Source: CAZJHX01 sp964545715 (GTDB taxonomy: Bacteria > Myxococcota_A > UBA9042 > GCA-2863065). From it: DNA of 64,000 bases. The stretch lies in contig CAZJHX010000004.1 in the NCBI GenBank assembly GCA_964545715.1, positions 114,772-178,771 of the forward strand, in the 5' to 3' direction. Both the position numbers and the translations under genes were made by a program. The notes under the pieces were generated by a model, which was given only the letters and a program-made list of their open reading frames with translations, searched no databases and was not told where the DNA came from. This document shows, one piece after another, positions 29,201-37,800 of this stretch. Position 1 is the stretch's first letter; the number at the start of each line of letters is the position of its first letter.

Positions 29201-31819
29201 ACGGGCCACTTCGGTGTGCTGCAGGCGTGGTGGAGCGGTGTGAAGCTGACCCTGGGCGGCGCGTGGATCGCGGGCGTCGTCAAGGTGCTGGCCCCCGAGC
29301 AGTACATCCAGCTGAAGCTGGTGGCGGGCGGCGGCATGCAGGCGTTTGTCATCCACATCTTCGGCGACGGCACCAGCAAGGCCTGGCTGAACGGCAAGCT
29401 GTGGACCAAGCCCCTGTTCGCGGGCTGGTCTATCGGCGGTTCGGGCTTCTGGCCCGACATCGACAACCTGATCTGGGAGTGCGGTCTGGACGTCGATCCG
29501 GGCGAGTGGGGCGTGCAGATCTGGGTCCCCGACGGCGACGGTGGCCTGATCGTGGACGGCGCCAACTTCTGGGGCACGCTGTTCCCCAGCGGCGGGCTGG
29601 ACCTGATCGCGTCGATCAAGGCGACCATCTACGGTCTGTCGCTGTACAAGGGCGCGCCGGGCGACTCGTTTATCATCGAGGGCGCGGGCTTCGGCGCCGC
29701 GCAAGGTGACGTGACCGTCTGGCTGGGCAACGTGCAGCTGTCGGTGACCGACTGGACGGACGGCGCGATCACCGTCGTGCTGCCCGAGGACGGGGAGCCG
29801 GCGTTTGTGACCATCGACTTCGGCGAGGGCGTCGTGACCAACGGGCTGTGGTTCGACTTTGGCGGGGCCTGCCCACTGGATCTGGTGTTGATCGACGGCG
29901 AGTGTGAGCTGCCTCTCGAGGATCAGCCGCCCAGCGTCATCGTGCACGACGCGTCGGACGGCGCCGCGACCGGCTGGGGCGTCGACGTGGACTACGAGTG
30001 GTCCGACATCACGGCGCTCGAGACGCTGTTTGGCGTTGTGTACGTCGATTTCGACGGCGTCACGCTGTACGTCTACATCGACTGGCACAACGTGACCATC
30101 ACCAACCTGGGCCCCGGCGCCTACATCCTGGTGTCCTTGTACGTGCCCGGCAGCGGCGACGCGTGGTGGCTAAAGCTGTACGCGGACGGCGCGGCCAAGG
30201 TCTACAAGAACGGCGTGTTGATCGACCTGGACGGGCTGGTCTCGGGAGCGGCCTTCGCAGGCTCACCCAACCTGGACCTGGACCACTACGGCTACGAGTT
30301 CGCCATGCCGTGGGCGGCGGGTCGCTTTGCACTGCAGGCGTGGGGACCGAAGTTTGGCGCCAAGATCGGGGGCGCGCTGATCGCGGATCCCACGATTATC
30401 GTGGCTGACGCGCTGGACGGCGGTGGCTGCAACGTCTACGCAAACAGCGCGCATGTGGCCATCGCAGGCTTCAACCCGGGCGCGTCCGTGGACGGCACGA
30501 TCTGCTCCGTCAGCGGCGCGGGCTTCGGTGTCGAGTCGGGCGTCATCATCCTGGGTGAAGAGCCGACAAATCTGGTCGGTTGGTGGCCGCATCGCGTCTT
30601 GTTCCCGGTGCCGTCCGGCGTACCGGCGGGCTCGGGCATCGCGGTTCTGCCGGCGGGCGTGGGCGACGGCAAGACGACCACAGCTCCGGCGCTGCCCGAC
30701 AGCGCCGACGCGGGCTGGGTGCTCAACGGCTTCAGCGGCATCGTGCACGTGGTCGACGGCGAGTTTACCAACTGGACCGGCATCACGCTGGGCGGTGACT
30801 ACGAGTGGTGGGACTGCACGCCGATAACGGGCGTAAACGCGGTTGTGTACATCGATTACGACGGCACGACGCTGTGGCTGATGATCGACTGGGCGCACCT
30901 CGTGCAGCCCGATCCGGACATGACGCTGGTGCTGCACTTGAACACCGGCGACGGCTCCGAGCAGTGGGCCATTGCGGTGGCCTGGGACGGCACGGTCAGC
31001 GTGACCTTGAACGGCGAGGTGTGGGACGGCGCTATCGAGGCGGCCGGCACGTTTGGCAAGAGCCCGGTCTATCCCAACGCGAACCACACTTTGTACGAGC
31101 TGTCGCTGCCGGTCTCGCCGGGCGTGGTGGCCCTGCAGACCATCGCCCCGCTCGGGGAAAGCGCGGCGTCGGTCGAGCCCGCGGTCGTCTTTGGCGCCCT
31201 GGAGCGCGCGGGTGGGTCGGCGTGTCAGCCGTTCTATCGCCCGACGCTGCTGTGGGCAGAGCCGTACGCGGTCGCTCGGGGCGCCACGCTGGCGCTGCAC
31301 GGGGCGTACCTGGGTGGGGAGCAGGGCGATGCGGTCGTCACGATCGACGACGTGGAGTGCGAGGTGGTCAGCTGGAGCGAGGGCGTCGTCGAGGTGATCG
31401 TCCCCGATGACGCGGTCTCGGGCCCCGCCCGCATCGCTTATGCAGTCGAGGAGACCAATGTGGTCGAGGTCGAGGTCGGCGACGGCGAGGACACCGGCGA
31501 TACCGGCGACACCGGCGATCAGCCGACGGATGGCGACGACACCACCGACACCGGCGACCAGCCCACCGATGGCGACGAGACCGGCGACGGCACCGGCGAC
31601 ACCGAGGGCGACACGGACACCGACACCACAGGCGACGACGGCGACGGTGACGCGACCGGGCCGGAGCTGCCACCCGAAGACGAGCCCGGCGGCTGCAGCT
31701 GCAACACCACGACGCCGCGCTCGATCCCGTGGCCCGCGGCGCTGTTCTTCAGTCTGCTGGTGCTGGTCGGTTATAGGCGACTGAGACACCTCCCCGCACT
31801 CCCTGAAAAGAGAAACTAG
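20222..31819 (+). CDS. Giant choice-of-anchor L surface protein with IPT/TIG and repeated beta modules, MYXO-CTERM anchor
   Basis: 3,865 residues from the ATG at 20222, with GGGGAGAAGG just upstream. A Sec signal ends near GVAGA. Residues about 25-260 are a choice-of-anchor L domain (FSFIFGSEEYPDYVG then FNDSFGAFLNG). After a short Asp/Cys repeat come IPT/TIG-like domains alternating with seven copies, some very diverged, of a roughly 150-residue beta module (see the repeat entry). Inserted near 24040-24690 is a ThuA/amidotransferase-like Rossmann segment (DVLVVAYINSGGYQKWG), followed by a PKD-like domain and thrombospondin type 3-like Asp repeats. The tail is an acidic Thr-Gly-Asp linker, then GGCSCN, a hydrophobic span and a basic end, a clear MYXO-CTERM signal. 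It is probably a cell-surface adhesin or stalk protein; the ligand is unknown. Confidence 0.87.
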   Translation: MKLARLCVLVAAVLSTGLIPGVAGAADITPTGDEATLLQALVVPNTGLTIDASAYAGHVTASGTAANGPLGIADGIIMTTGKATIEQADLGGGFVVASWQNNAGTHPWCQAMTTPAQSWDTAMFTIVFTTGPQTNFIEFSFIFGSEEYPDYVGQQFNDSFGAFLNGTDADPISAQIAFDKTGAPININSGFFGGAFVKQPAETGIDYNGTTPVLKTVWPVQPGTTNTLTFMVCDAFDAGFDSGVFISGLRGLGEGEQGTDATESSCTNGTDEDGDNLVDCADDDCAGTADCAAFMAVTAIDPNLTEAGSLVDVTISGDYFFEGVTLAINGADVSDLTYISSTELTATLTVEADAPLGCHDVTVSGAGESAVLVKAFCVSAPGADVGSTFAVSADGGPVTVVTIKQDGTKVLDTWSVNNNQPAKDKNMTMRFHRDPDNKSWIVIVNDKNSDGSGGKVTLSIDGQPGMSWLACDDGNECTDFAPDGTVTNSWSWGSCCTDGGIFGPVATTECTLMDAPSFTGLDIWRFVDKDWAVVVEYPMTAKVKMCPSFGGDIPPKITSVAPGYGLWGETFDLVIDGSGFDVDTTVSFAPGLGVVIDNLEIASSKKIIVTVSIAVGAPIGLSDIIVSTGSGQAISKEGFSVLDVLDTDKDGVADNLDCAPTNPDVGLCPGPKTCQSEVCDFPYVDGGPVDGIWIKGLTVSFDGAQLTLTGAWQWGGSLAGCSLALTGYAQGFDAVVLDAQDGVLDEADGSFTVTLDAAAGEFAFQLGLVCPILSADPTVFLGQALAGGGAKVYANGSWPWVTASNPTAGEPGTIVTLSGGGFGATPGVVSVCGVEVSPKQWGENAIIVEVPNAGSCSGGVVVSNVDGWTSGVAVFKLLGPEDEPPPVVVPKQPYPHTVDGVFTDWDALNPPDDWEWKGASPASGKYTWAYFDYDGTKLHILNDWRYNDTTVLDPDCFNLFKAWTGGGKEVWLLKVFGDGTTEVSLNGEPYDLAGVEVTGEAKFTVSPLLPDTEHTIFELSFPAQPGGFGVQLHDPGPSFGCKTLVTEPASFQGNLGDGGGLVVTPSKKPTIYGFSPAGGAGVGVEITIEGIKLGAAGGSVSFGGVVADIVSWSDSKIVVTLSTPAGNGAVTVTTQFGAVTNALWFNVYDDGPDGDLDGDGFKNETDVFPWDKTEWADADCDGAGDNSDPKPNDPTCAGSLKELCNGKDDDCDGLIDDIQGDAPCLFGCNPQSHTCIQCGNGILDPGEGCDDFNTDPGDSCSPTCFPTGSGTNQDVLVVAYINSGGYQKWGAELGNRVAEAGGNVTYYLNPPDGTVAGELAGGTYKQLWFYDLDSTGATWPTDAKAVSDYHKAMPVKNAILDGRITGDLWHPPASKKLIENYYVNLKERGGGAVYMTDHNAFCNYQFNNIMAQIGYNACTGNFGGNLPFDADNLLMSYPNTITSLYNDSSTGAVPYNVQPNGEVLYSLAYYGGNVNTPAITTTIKGSIGFQVAIQSPQPLIEIFPGDELSFEAQPINGSEPINYSWSSDLDGVLGSANPLLATLSVPGEHLVEVFAQDSAGISAKAVITVTVLDPDLDGDGFDGWADNCPFATNADQLDTDADTLGDVCDFDDDGDGFCDSIDPTPVTEGWDFDKDGVTEEAGDCDDKHPDIYPGAPEICDGLDNNCAPDPADSGPEADASCPGPKVCDGGACDFPWVIGGPVDGLLAKGVTVAFDGSAITVSGAWSGLVGGGCTLALSGYTQGSDAQVLAPLADALEGDNFEFTLPADVGEFAFQLTLLCPDVSADPTVFLGHALQGGGAKVYATIEWPWVTGFNPIAGEPGTIITIVGGGFGKVAGSIAFCGATIEAKVWSDTKIVIEIPLLVGCSQGVVIHNAAGWPSGVAKFTVLGPEDEPPPVIVPKQAYPHTVDGVFTDWTAIEPPPNWEWKGVSVASGKYTYAYFNYDGTKLHLLNDWKFNDFAQLDPDCFNLFKAWTGGGSEVWILKVYGDGEVEVTLNGLPYPLDAEEVDGAADFKVSPLLPDTPHSIFELSLPASPGGFGVQLHDPGPSFACDVLFTEPASFQGVLGAGGGLVVTPSKKPTIYGFSPFVALLPGEEVHIDGIKLGDAQGSVSFGGVDAEIVSWTGDSVIVLIPDVLGSVPVFVTTVAGVQTNTLWYSVACPCPGEMICVDGGCAFPFIDNPKSKYPHTIDGAFTDWDAANPPAEFEWYDIKPALGKYTAAYFDFDGDALYILNDWHHSPDGAIDDGCYNQFKAYTGGGAEQWTVRVYGNGDVEVFKNGFPVDLSEVEGAAGFGVSPSHPDEEHTIYELKLPASPGGFGVQLHDPGPTFGCPKLVTDPTVFVGVAVAGGGSKIFGNQKTTWIVGATPDIAAPGSMCWVDGVGFGGGVGSVTVCGVQAEIKAWSDGGVLFVIPEVEVGCAGGVVIKTLGGVVSNGFSAKLVAKGGQPGWILSPWFGGGLVVDGSFGGWSPGGVWGPGAEWWGVVPVSGKHGAVFVDYNGTHLSLIAPWIGGVLNGLGAGQFIKVKLFAGGGMHGCTVHLFGDGSVKVFIKGQPWAALVTGGWSFGKSVLWPGVDQLIFELGIPLPIGGFGFQIWMPDGAGGWIIEPTNYQGNLLSGGGVSIIGSTLGTIYGFDIWGGKAGTLVKIQGGAFGLVQGGAVVKFGDIEAEIVAWGPGEIICKVPIGAVSGFVVVDFGGWFSNKLWFDVPPGDLDGDGVPDEIDIFPLDPLEWADLDGDGVGDNSDCAPDNAICPGEGACGEDGSCDFPWTDGVAGGAIIDLVGVYSGGILKLTATWLDPPAGGVVNGCFAQFALSYNDGEIKEVLFPVEPNDDGTFEIEVEAAPGEFAVKVGVGCGPLIWEPSVFVGHCLGAGGIKLYANATVPWVSCFGPSKVWPGSYVVLYGGSFGVDAGTVTVCGQPALIVGWGNDEVVIGVPEVDVDCGGAVVVTTKSGAVTKGLVLDLVAFGAQPGKTVVGILGLDINIDGLFDLGEWWGTVPCTGHFGVLQAWWSGVKLTLGGAWIAGVVKVLAPEQYIQLKLVAGGGMQAFVIHIFGDGTSKAWLNGKLWTKPLFAGWSIGGSGFWPDIDNLIWECGLDVDPGEWGVQIWVPDGDGGLIVDGANFWGTLFPSGGLDLIASIKATIYGLSLYKGAPGDSFIIEGAGFGAAQGDVTVWLGNVQLSVTDWTDGAITVVLPEDGEPAFVTIDFGEGVVTNGLWFDFGGACPLDLVLIDGECELPLEDQPPSVIVHDASDGAATGWGVDVDYEWSDITALETLFGVVYVDFDGVTLYVYIDWHNVTITNLGPGAYILVSLYVPGSGDAWWLKLYADGAAKVYKNGVLIDLDGLVSGAAFAGSPNLDLDHYGYEFAMPWAAGRFALQAWGPKFGAKIGGALIADPTIIVADALDGGGCNVYANSAHVAIAGFNPGASVDGTICSVSGAGFGVESGVIILGEEPTNLVGWWPHRVLFPVPSGVPAGSGIAVLPAGVGDGKTTTAPALPDSADAGWVLNGFSGIVHVVDGEFTNWTGITLGGDYEWWDCTPITGVNAVVYIDYDGTTLWLMIDWAHLVQPDPDMTLVLHLNTGDGSEQWAIAVAWDGTVSVTLNGEVWDGAIEAAGTFGKSPVYPNANHTLYELSLPVSPGVVALQTIAPLGESAASVEPAVVFGALERAGGSACQPFYRPTLLWAEPYAVARGATLALHGAYLGGEQGDAVVTIDDVECEVVSWSEGVVEVIVPDDAVSGPARIAYAVEETNVVEVEVGDGEDTGDTGDTGDQPTDGDDTTDTGDQPTDGDETGDGTGDTEGDTDTDTTGDDGDGDATGPELPPEDEPGGCSCNTTTPRSIPWPAALFFSLLVLVGYRRLRHLPALPEKRN
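22898..31220 (+). repeat. Seven diverged copies of an about 150-residue beta module inside the giant protein
   Basis: Copies start near 22898, 25930, 26770, 27590, 29150, 29940 and 30745. The first three share HTVDGxFTDW, GKYTxAYFxxDG, a CFNLFKAWTGGG or CYNQFKAYTGGG segment, and PGGFGVQLHDPGP. Copies one and two are close even in DNA, for example caccgtggacggcgtcttca in both. Later copies keep only the VDG-xF, FVDYNG/YIDYDG and PG-G-FG-Q landmarks. IPT/TIG domains sit between most copies, so the true duplicated unit may be module plus IPT. Confidence 0.7.
31489..31665 (+). repeat. Thr-Gly-Asp acidic stalk before the MYXO-CTERM tail
   Basis: Short in-frame DNA repeats (gacaccggc-type 9-mers, plus a 13-residue repeat containing GDQPTDGD twice) encode an unstructured, acidic linker that would hold the giant protein off the membrane. 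A longer version of the same 9-mer is at 60392-60549. Confidence 0.7.
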
Positions 31820-31890
31820 ACAGTATAAATTTTACATTGTAATTATTACTGGTGTGAGCCGGGTTAACGCTCGGTAAAGGGGATCAAAGA
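31820..31890 (+). promoter_or_regulatory. AT-rich spacer with a palindrome between the two giant genes
   Basis: This 71-bp spacer is much more AT-rich than its surroundings. It contains the perfect palindrome TTACA-T-TGTAA at 31832-31842, which could be an operator. It also has several TA-rich hexamers that could be -10 boxes, but I cannot pair one with a good -35. Confidence 0.35.
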
Positions 31891-34800
31891 ATGCAGGGTT
31901 TGGTCTGCGCGGTGCGCCGCGCGACGCTGACGTGCGTCTGTCTTGGGTTTGCTGCGATCATCGGTTGCTCCGTCCCTACCTCAGGTCCACCTGTGCAGGC
32001 GCCCGACGTCTCGTCCGAGGTGTTTGGGGTTCCGCTGCCGGCCGTCGCTCCGGTCGCGATTCCAAGGCTGACGCAGCATCCGTTTGAGGCACATGCGGGC
32101 GGCTACGTCGTGGCCAACCCGCCCGCGGGTGTGACCGTAGATTTCACCGCGGAGCAGGTGCTTGCAAGGCCGCTCGAAGGCGACTGGGAGGTCGCCTGGT
32201 CCGTCGTCAGCTCCGGGCGAGCAGGCGCAATGACGCCGCTGCCAGATGTGGCGCCCGTGCCGGGTGACTGCGGCGGATCGCCGTGTGCGGGCCGGCTGGA
32301 GTACCGGCGCGACGGCGCGCTCGAGTGGTACGAGAACACCTTGCATGGCGTCCAGCAGGGCTTCGAACTGCTGGCCAGGCCCGCCGGTGACGGCCCGTTC
32401 ATCATCCGCATGGCGGTGACCACCGCGCTCGCGCCCTCATTGCGCGACGAAGGACGCAGCGTGGTCTGGTCGTCCGCCGGCGCGCTCGCCTTTGTTCTGG
32501 GCGACCTCAAGGTCCTGGACAGCGCCGGCGCGAACGTGAGCGCGCGGTTCAGGTTGCGGGCCGACGGCGTCGATATCGTGATCGAAGACGCCGACGCCCA
32601 GTGGCCGCTGTCGGTCGACCCGTTCGGGTCCGTCTGCGAGGACAGTTGGTGCAGTGACGGCGACTCCTCCACCAGCGACCACTGCCAGGGCCAGGACAGC
32701 GACGGCAACAACGACTGCCAGAACCTGTTCATCGCCGCCTTCGAGGGCCAGGGCTGCCAGTGGGGCGCTTTCTGCTGCCCCGACATGCGGTATCACGCGA
32801 CCTGCGCGGGCAAGCCCACCACTGCGGACTGTCCCAACGACTGGTGCGGCGACGGTGACAAGACCACCGCGGACGAATGCTCGGACTTTGCCGCCGGCAG
32901 CGGGACCTTCCATTGCGACCACACACTGGACGTGACTCTGGTCGGAGCCGCCTGCGAGTCCGGTGAGTACTGCTGCGACGGGCTCGTCGCGGCGACCTGC
33001 GACGGCGTTCCAACCCCCAGCGCCAAGAAGTGCAGCGACAGCTGGTGCAACGACGGGGACGAGACGACGCGGGGCATTTGCAGCCAGGTCGGCAACGGCA
33101 AGCACACGTGCTCCTACGAGCTGGACGTCGCCATGGTCGGCAAGAGCTGCAGCGACGGGGAGTTCTGCTGCCACGGGACGGTCGCCGCGACGTGCTCGGA
33201 CAACTCGCCCAAGCAGGACTGCGACGACGGCTGGTGCAACGACGGAGACCCCAGCACGCTGGATGACTGCTACGACTTCTCGCCGCAGGACCACACCCAC
33301 AAGTGCGCGTATACCTTCAACCCCGCCGCAGACGGCGCCCCGTGCAGCTACGGTTTGTACTGCTGCGACGGCGTGATCGACGAGTCCTGCGGGCCGGCGC
33401 CGGCGTGTGTTGTCTCCATGAACGACGCGGGCGAGGGGTGCCCGGATACCGCGGCGATCTGCGGGGCCAGCTTCGCCGGCGGTCTTGGCTGTCAGCCCGA
33501 CACCATCGGAACGTGCCAGGACTCATCGCCGCGTGTGTTCAAGATCGATCCGTCAGCCGCGCTGACCGTCACGTTTGAGGACGACGTCAGCGAGCTGGAG
33601 TTCTTCCTCGGGCACGCGGATGGGGCCTCCGCGCTGATGGTGTTGAAGGATGCTGCCGGTGATCCGGTCGGCGACCCGATCGCGTCGTCGGCATGCGGCT
33701 CTTCGGCGCCGTCGTCGCTTGAGATCACACCAGCGGCGGGCGTGCGTTCGCTCACCGTGACGGCGACGGGCGGCGCCGCGTTCTTGGACAGCCTGCGCAC
33801 GAACCTCACGGGAGACGGCGTCCCGGAGGGCACCGATCCGACGATTGTCGAGGAGATCTTCGGCGACTTCGGCTCGGGCTGGATCATCGAGGGCGACACC
33901 AGCGGCGACACGTTCACGGTGATCGTCACGGGCGTCATCAACGACGGGCCGTTTGCGGGCATCACAGTGACGGGCACCGCGACAAAGGTCGAGGCCGCAC
34001 CCATGGGAGGCGGCGGCGGCTCCAGCGACGTGACCTGGTGTGTGACCGGCGCCACCGACGTCGACGCCGGACCGTACCAGCTGCTGAACACCGCGATCTC
34101 GATCTGCAAGGGCCAGCCTTGGGACCTTGCAGGCACGATCGTGCTGGAGGGTGAGAGCGCGCCGTATACCGGCACGTATGACGACTTCCCGGCGCAGACC
34201 TTCGATCTGAGCGTGGCCGCCATCTCCCTGTTGGGGCTGCCGGTCACCACACTGACGCTCGAGCACACGTACGGCGGCGCCTCGGTCGCGCTGACGGGCT
34301 TCACCACAGTCGGCGACGGCGGCGCCGGTCTCGGGGCCTCTTTTGTGGGCACCCTGACCCCCGGCCAGGACGCGACCCTGCCGCTTACGCTGACGGTCAA
34401 CTGGACGCCGCTGGCGGGTCACGCGCTGACGGTGAGCGCGGCGACGGGCACTCTAAATCGGGTCGGGAGCGCGGTGTCGGCCGATCTCAGCGCGTCGTTC
34501 ACCGATGTGGCTTTGGGAACGGTCACGCTTCCGGCGCTGACGGTCCAGGCGAGCTACGCGTCCAACGCGCTGACGGTGCTGTCGGCCACCGCGAGCGGCA
34601 GCTTCCCGCCCCTGGGATCCATCACGGCGTCGGGCCTCTTGAAGTCCGGATCGCTGTGCCTGGAAGGCGCGGCCAACAAGTCGTTCCCGTCTTCGGGCAT
34701 TCCGCTGGAGGTCGAGATCTGTCTGCTGGACAGCGGCGCCGCGGTCAGCACGCTCACCGCGTTTGTGGAGGGCGGTCCGGTTCAGCCGGTAGGCGCTGTC

Positions 34801-37800
34801 AGCCGGCTGGAGGGCACCCCGGACGCGAGCGGCACGCTCTGTCTCACCGGCGACACCAGCCGCACGGTTCCCGGCAATGGCGAGACCATCGGTGTGGAGG
34901 TCTGTCTCAACGGCAGCGCCACCGCGGTGACGTCCACGATCTTCATGGCGCCGATCGATGCGCCGCTGTTCGGCACACTGCAGGCCGCCGGTACGTGGAA
35001 CCAATCCCAGGATCTGGCGTGCCTCGGGGCCGCGACTCCGCTGGACTTTCCAGGTGACGGCGGCGAGGTCACGTTTGAGATGTGCCTGGGCAACAAGCTC
35101 ACGACGCTGGCCAGCGCCCGGTTTGCGACCACCCTGGACGACGGCGCGGGCGGTACAGTTCAGCTAAAAGGCGTCCTCAACGGCAACCAGCTGTGCATGG
35201 ACGGTGCGGCGGCCGGTCCCGGGCTCTTTGCCAATACCAGCCTGACCGCGACTGTCTGCATCGACCTGAAGAACCTCGCCAAGCCGGTCTACGGCAAGGT
35301 CTCACTGACCGGCGCGGTGCAGGTGCCGGGGTTCGGCTCGGTGGCGCTGACCACCGACGTGTCCAAGCCCGGGGAGACCTGCTTCAAGGGCACGGTGAGC
35401 GGCGACACGTCCTGGATGCCGCCGGGCGCCGTACTGCACGGCATTGTGGCGTCCACCTGCCTGGTCGCGGGCGCGTTTACCCCGTTCCAGCTGGAGATCT
35501 TCGCCACGTTCGGCACGGGCGACAGCGCCGTGACGCTGCGGATGGCGGGCGAGATCAGCAACAACAACGGGGCCTTCTCCCTCTCCGTGGGCCTCGCGCC
35601 TCTGTGCGGCGCGGCCGGCTGCACGTTTGACATCGACTGCATCGGCAGCACCTGCGCCCAGACGTGGACGCCGTTTGCGGACCTGCCGGGCGTGCCGGAC
35701 GAGGTCAAAAACCTCGGCTTCAACAAGCTGTCGGGCACGTTTGCCCGAAAGGCTGACGGCACGGTCCAGCTGGAGGCGGTGACGGGCATCGCGATCGCGG
35801 ACGGCGCGGCGATCATCCCTGGCGTGGTCGAGCTCAACAAGATCGTCACCGGCGTGCGCTTCAGCACCGGCGGCAGCTTTGAGGTGACGCTGGGCGGCGA
35901 GGCCAGCTTCGATTTGATCGAGCTTGAGGTCGATGTGCAGCTCGAGGGCAAGGTCGGCACCGACGTGCTGCAGCTGACGGGCAAGGTGGTCGGTGACGTG
36001 CCGATCATCGAGCCGTTCGAGTTCTTCGCCGGTCCGGGCGCCTTCGTGCTCGACTTCAACGGCGCCAGCGTGCAGCTGCAGGCCGACTTGAAGAAGGCCA
36101 CCGCGCAGCTGACGCTGTCGACGAGCACTACGCTGACGCTGCTGGGCAACACGGCCGACGTGGCGATCCAGGGTCAGGCGCGCCTGGGTGGCGCTGCGGG
36201 CACAGTGTTTACGGTGGGCGGGCTGATCGACCAGTTTGTGCTCAACGTCGCGGGCAACGACATCCATCTTGGAAAGGGCCAGCAGATCGTGATCATCGCC
36301 TCCACCTCGATCGTGGAGGACTACAAGCTCGACACCAACGGCAACCTCTTCGACGGGCTGGAGCTCGACATCGGGCTGCTGGACACCGGGCTGACGCTCA
36401 TCGCCAAGGCGGATCTCGTGCCGCTGCAGAAGCTGTTCCCGGGGGCGTCCACCGAGCTCAAGATCGTCATCTCCGGGCTCACAAAGTTCCGTATTACGGG
36501 CAAGCTGAACCTGGACTGGGTGCTGGTGCCGCCGTCGTTCAAGTTTCCGTCGATCAACAGCGTGGTCGTCAACGGCGTCAACGTCAGCATTCTGGTGGAC
36601 GCCGCCAACGTGGAGATCAGCCTGGGCGGCGCCGTCAGCTTCACGCCGATCCGGTCGGACGGGACGATCCAGGACGAGCTGACCGGTACGGCCAACCTCA
36701 AGATCGACTCTCAGGGCGCGCCCGGCGGCGACATCTTGCTGGACGGCCTGTGGCTGGAGCCGTTCTTCCTGCCTTGTTTCGGGCTTCAGAATCCAGGCTT
36801 CACCATCAAGATCGACCTCAAGTCGTCGCCCGCGATCTATCCGAAGAGTCTGGGCTACAACGGGCAGATCTACTTTCTGAAAGAGGGCGACTGGCCCGAC
36901 GAGATCCCGCTGGACAGCACCGGCAGTCCCATTGTGCCGGACAACGTCTTCACCGCCGGCGCCACCCTGTACTACGACACGACGCCCTCGCAGAGCGGCA
37001 TATGCTTCTTCGGTGCCTGCGTGCCGCTGACGCCGCTGCTCGTACGGTTCGATCGCCAGAACATCGCCCTGAGCGACATTCCGCTGGTCCTCAACAAGCT
37101 GCTCGACGGCTTCCGCACGTTCGCGAGCGTCGTGCCCGGCATGCAGGACCTGCTGCAAGCGCTGCCCTCGGCGGACAAGGTGCTGAGCGCGGTCGACTTC
37201 TCACCCGTGGACGTCAAGCTGAACCAGGCGCTGTTCTACCTGAGCACGCACACCTTCATACAGTTTGGTCTGCCGTTTACGGCGGGGGTTCGCGCCCGCT
37301 TCGACGCGACGTTGACCGGCCCGGACGGCGACCCCAAGGACGTACTGCTGGAGGGCTACCTGGACCCGACCGGCATGAAGATGGAGGGCAGCGTCGACCC
37401 GTTCCAAATGCTGCCGGGCTTCACCGTTGTCGGCGATCCGATGCGCCGCCATGCCGGGCTCAACGGCGGCGAGGTGCTGGTGCCGCACGAGTTCGACATG
37501 GACAAGGCGCTGACGCTGGAGGTCTGGGTGCTGGACGACGACGGCGACGGCCTGGCGATGCGGCGCGAGGCCAGCTACGGCGGGTTCCGGCTGGGGCTGG
37601 ATGCCGGCGCCGCGTTTGTCCGGCTGAACCAGGGCGGCGAGATCCGCGAGGTTCGCACGCCGGCCGGCACCGTCCCGCCGGGCGAGTGGGTTCACCTGGC
37701 TGTGACGATGCATCCCATCGACCAGACAGTGAAGCTGTACGTGGACGGGGCCATTGTTGAGGGCACGTTTGAGGTCGGCCTGCCGTACACGCTGCACGGC

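Noticed and set aside
26153..30088. A 1,311-codon open frame on the minus strand, opposite the giant gene
   Set aside because: It is antisense to a strongly coding frame with recognisable domains. Its translation is Asp/Arg/Val/His-biased with no motif, and it is a by-product of high GC at third codon positions.
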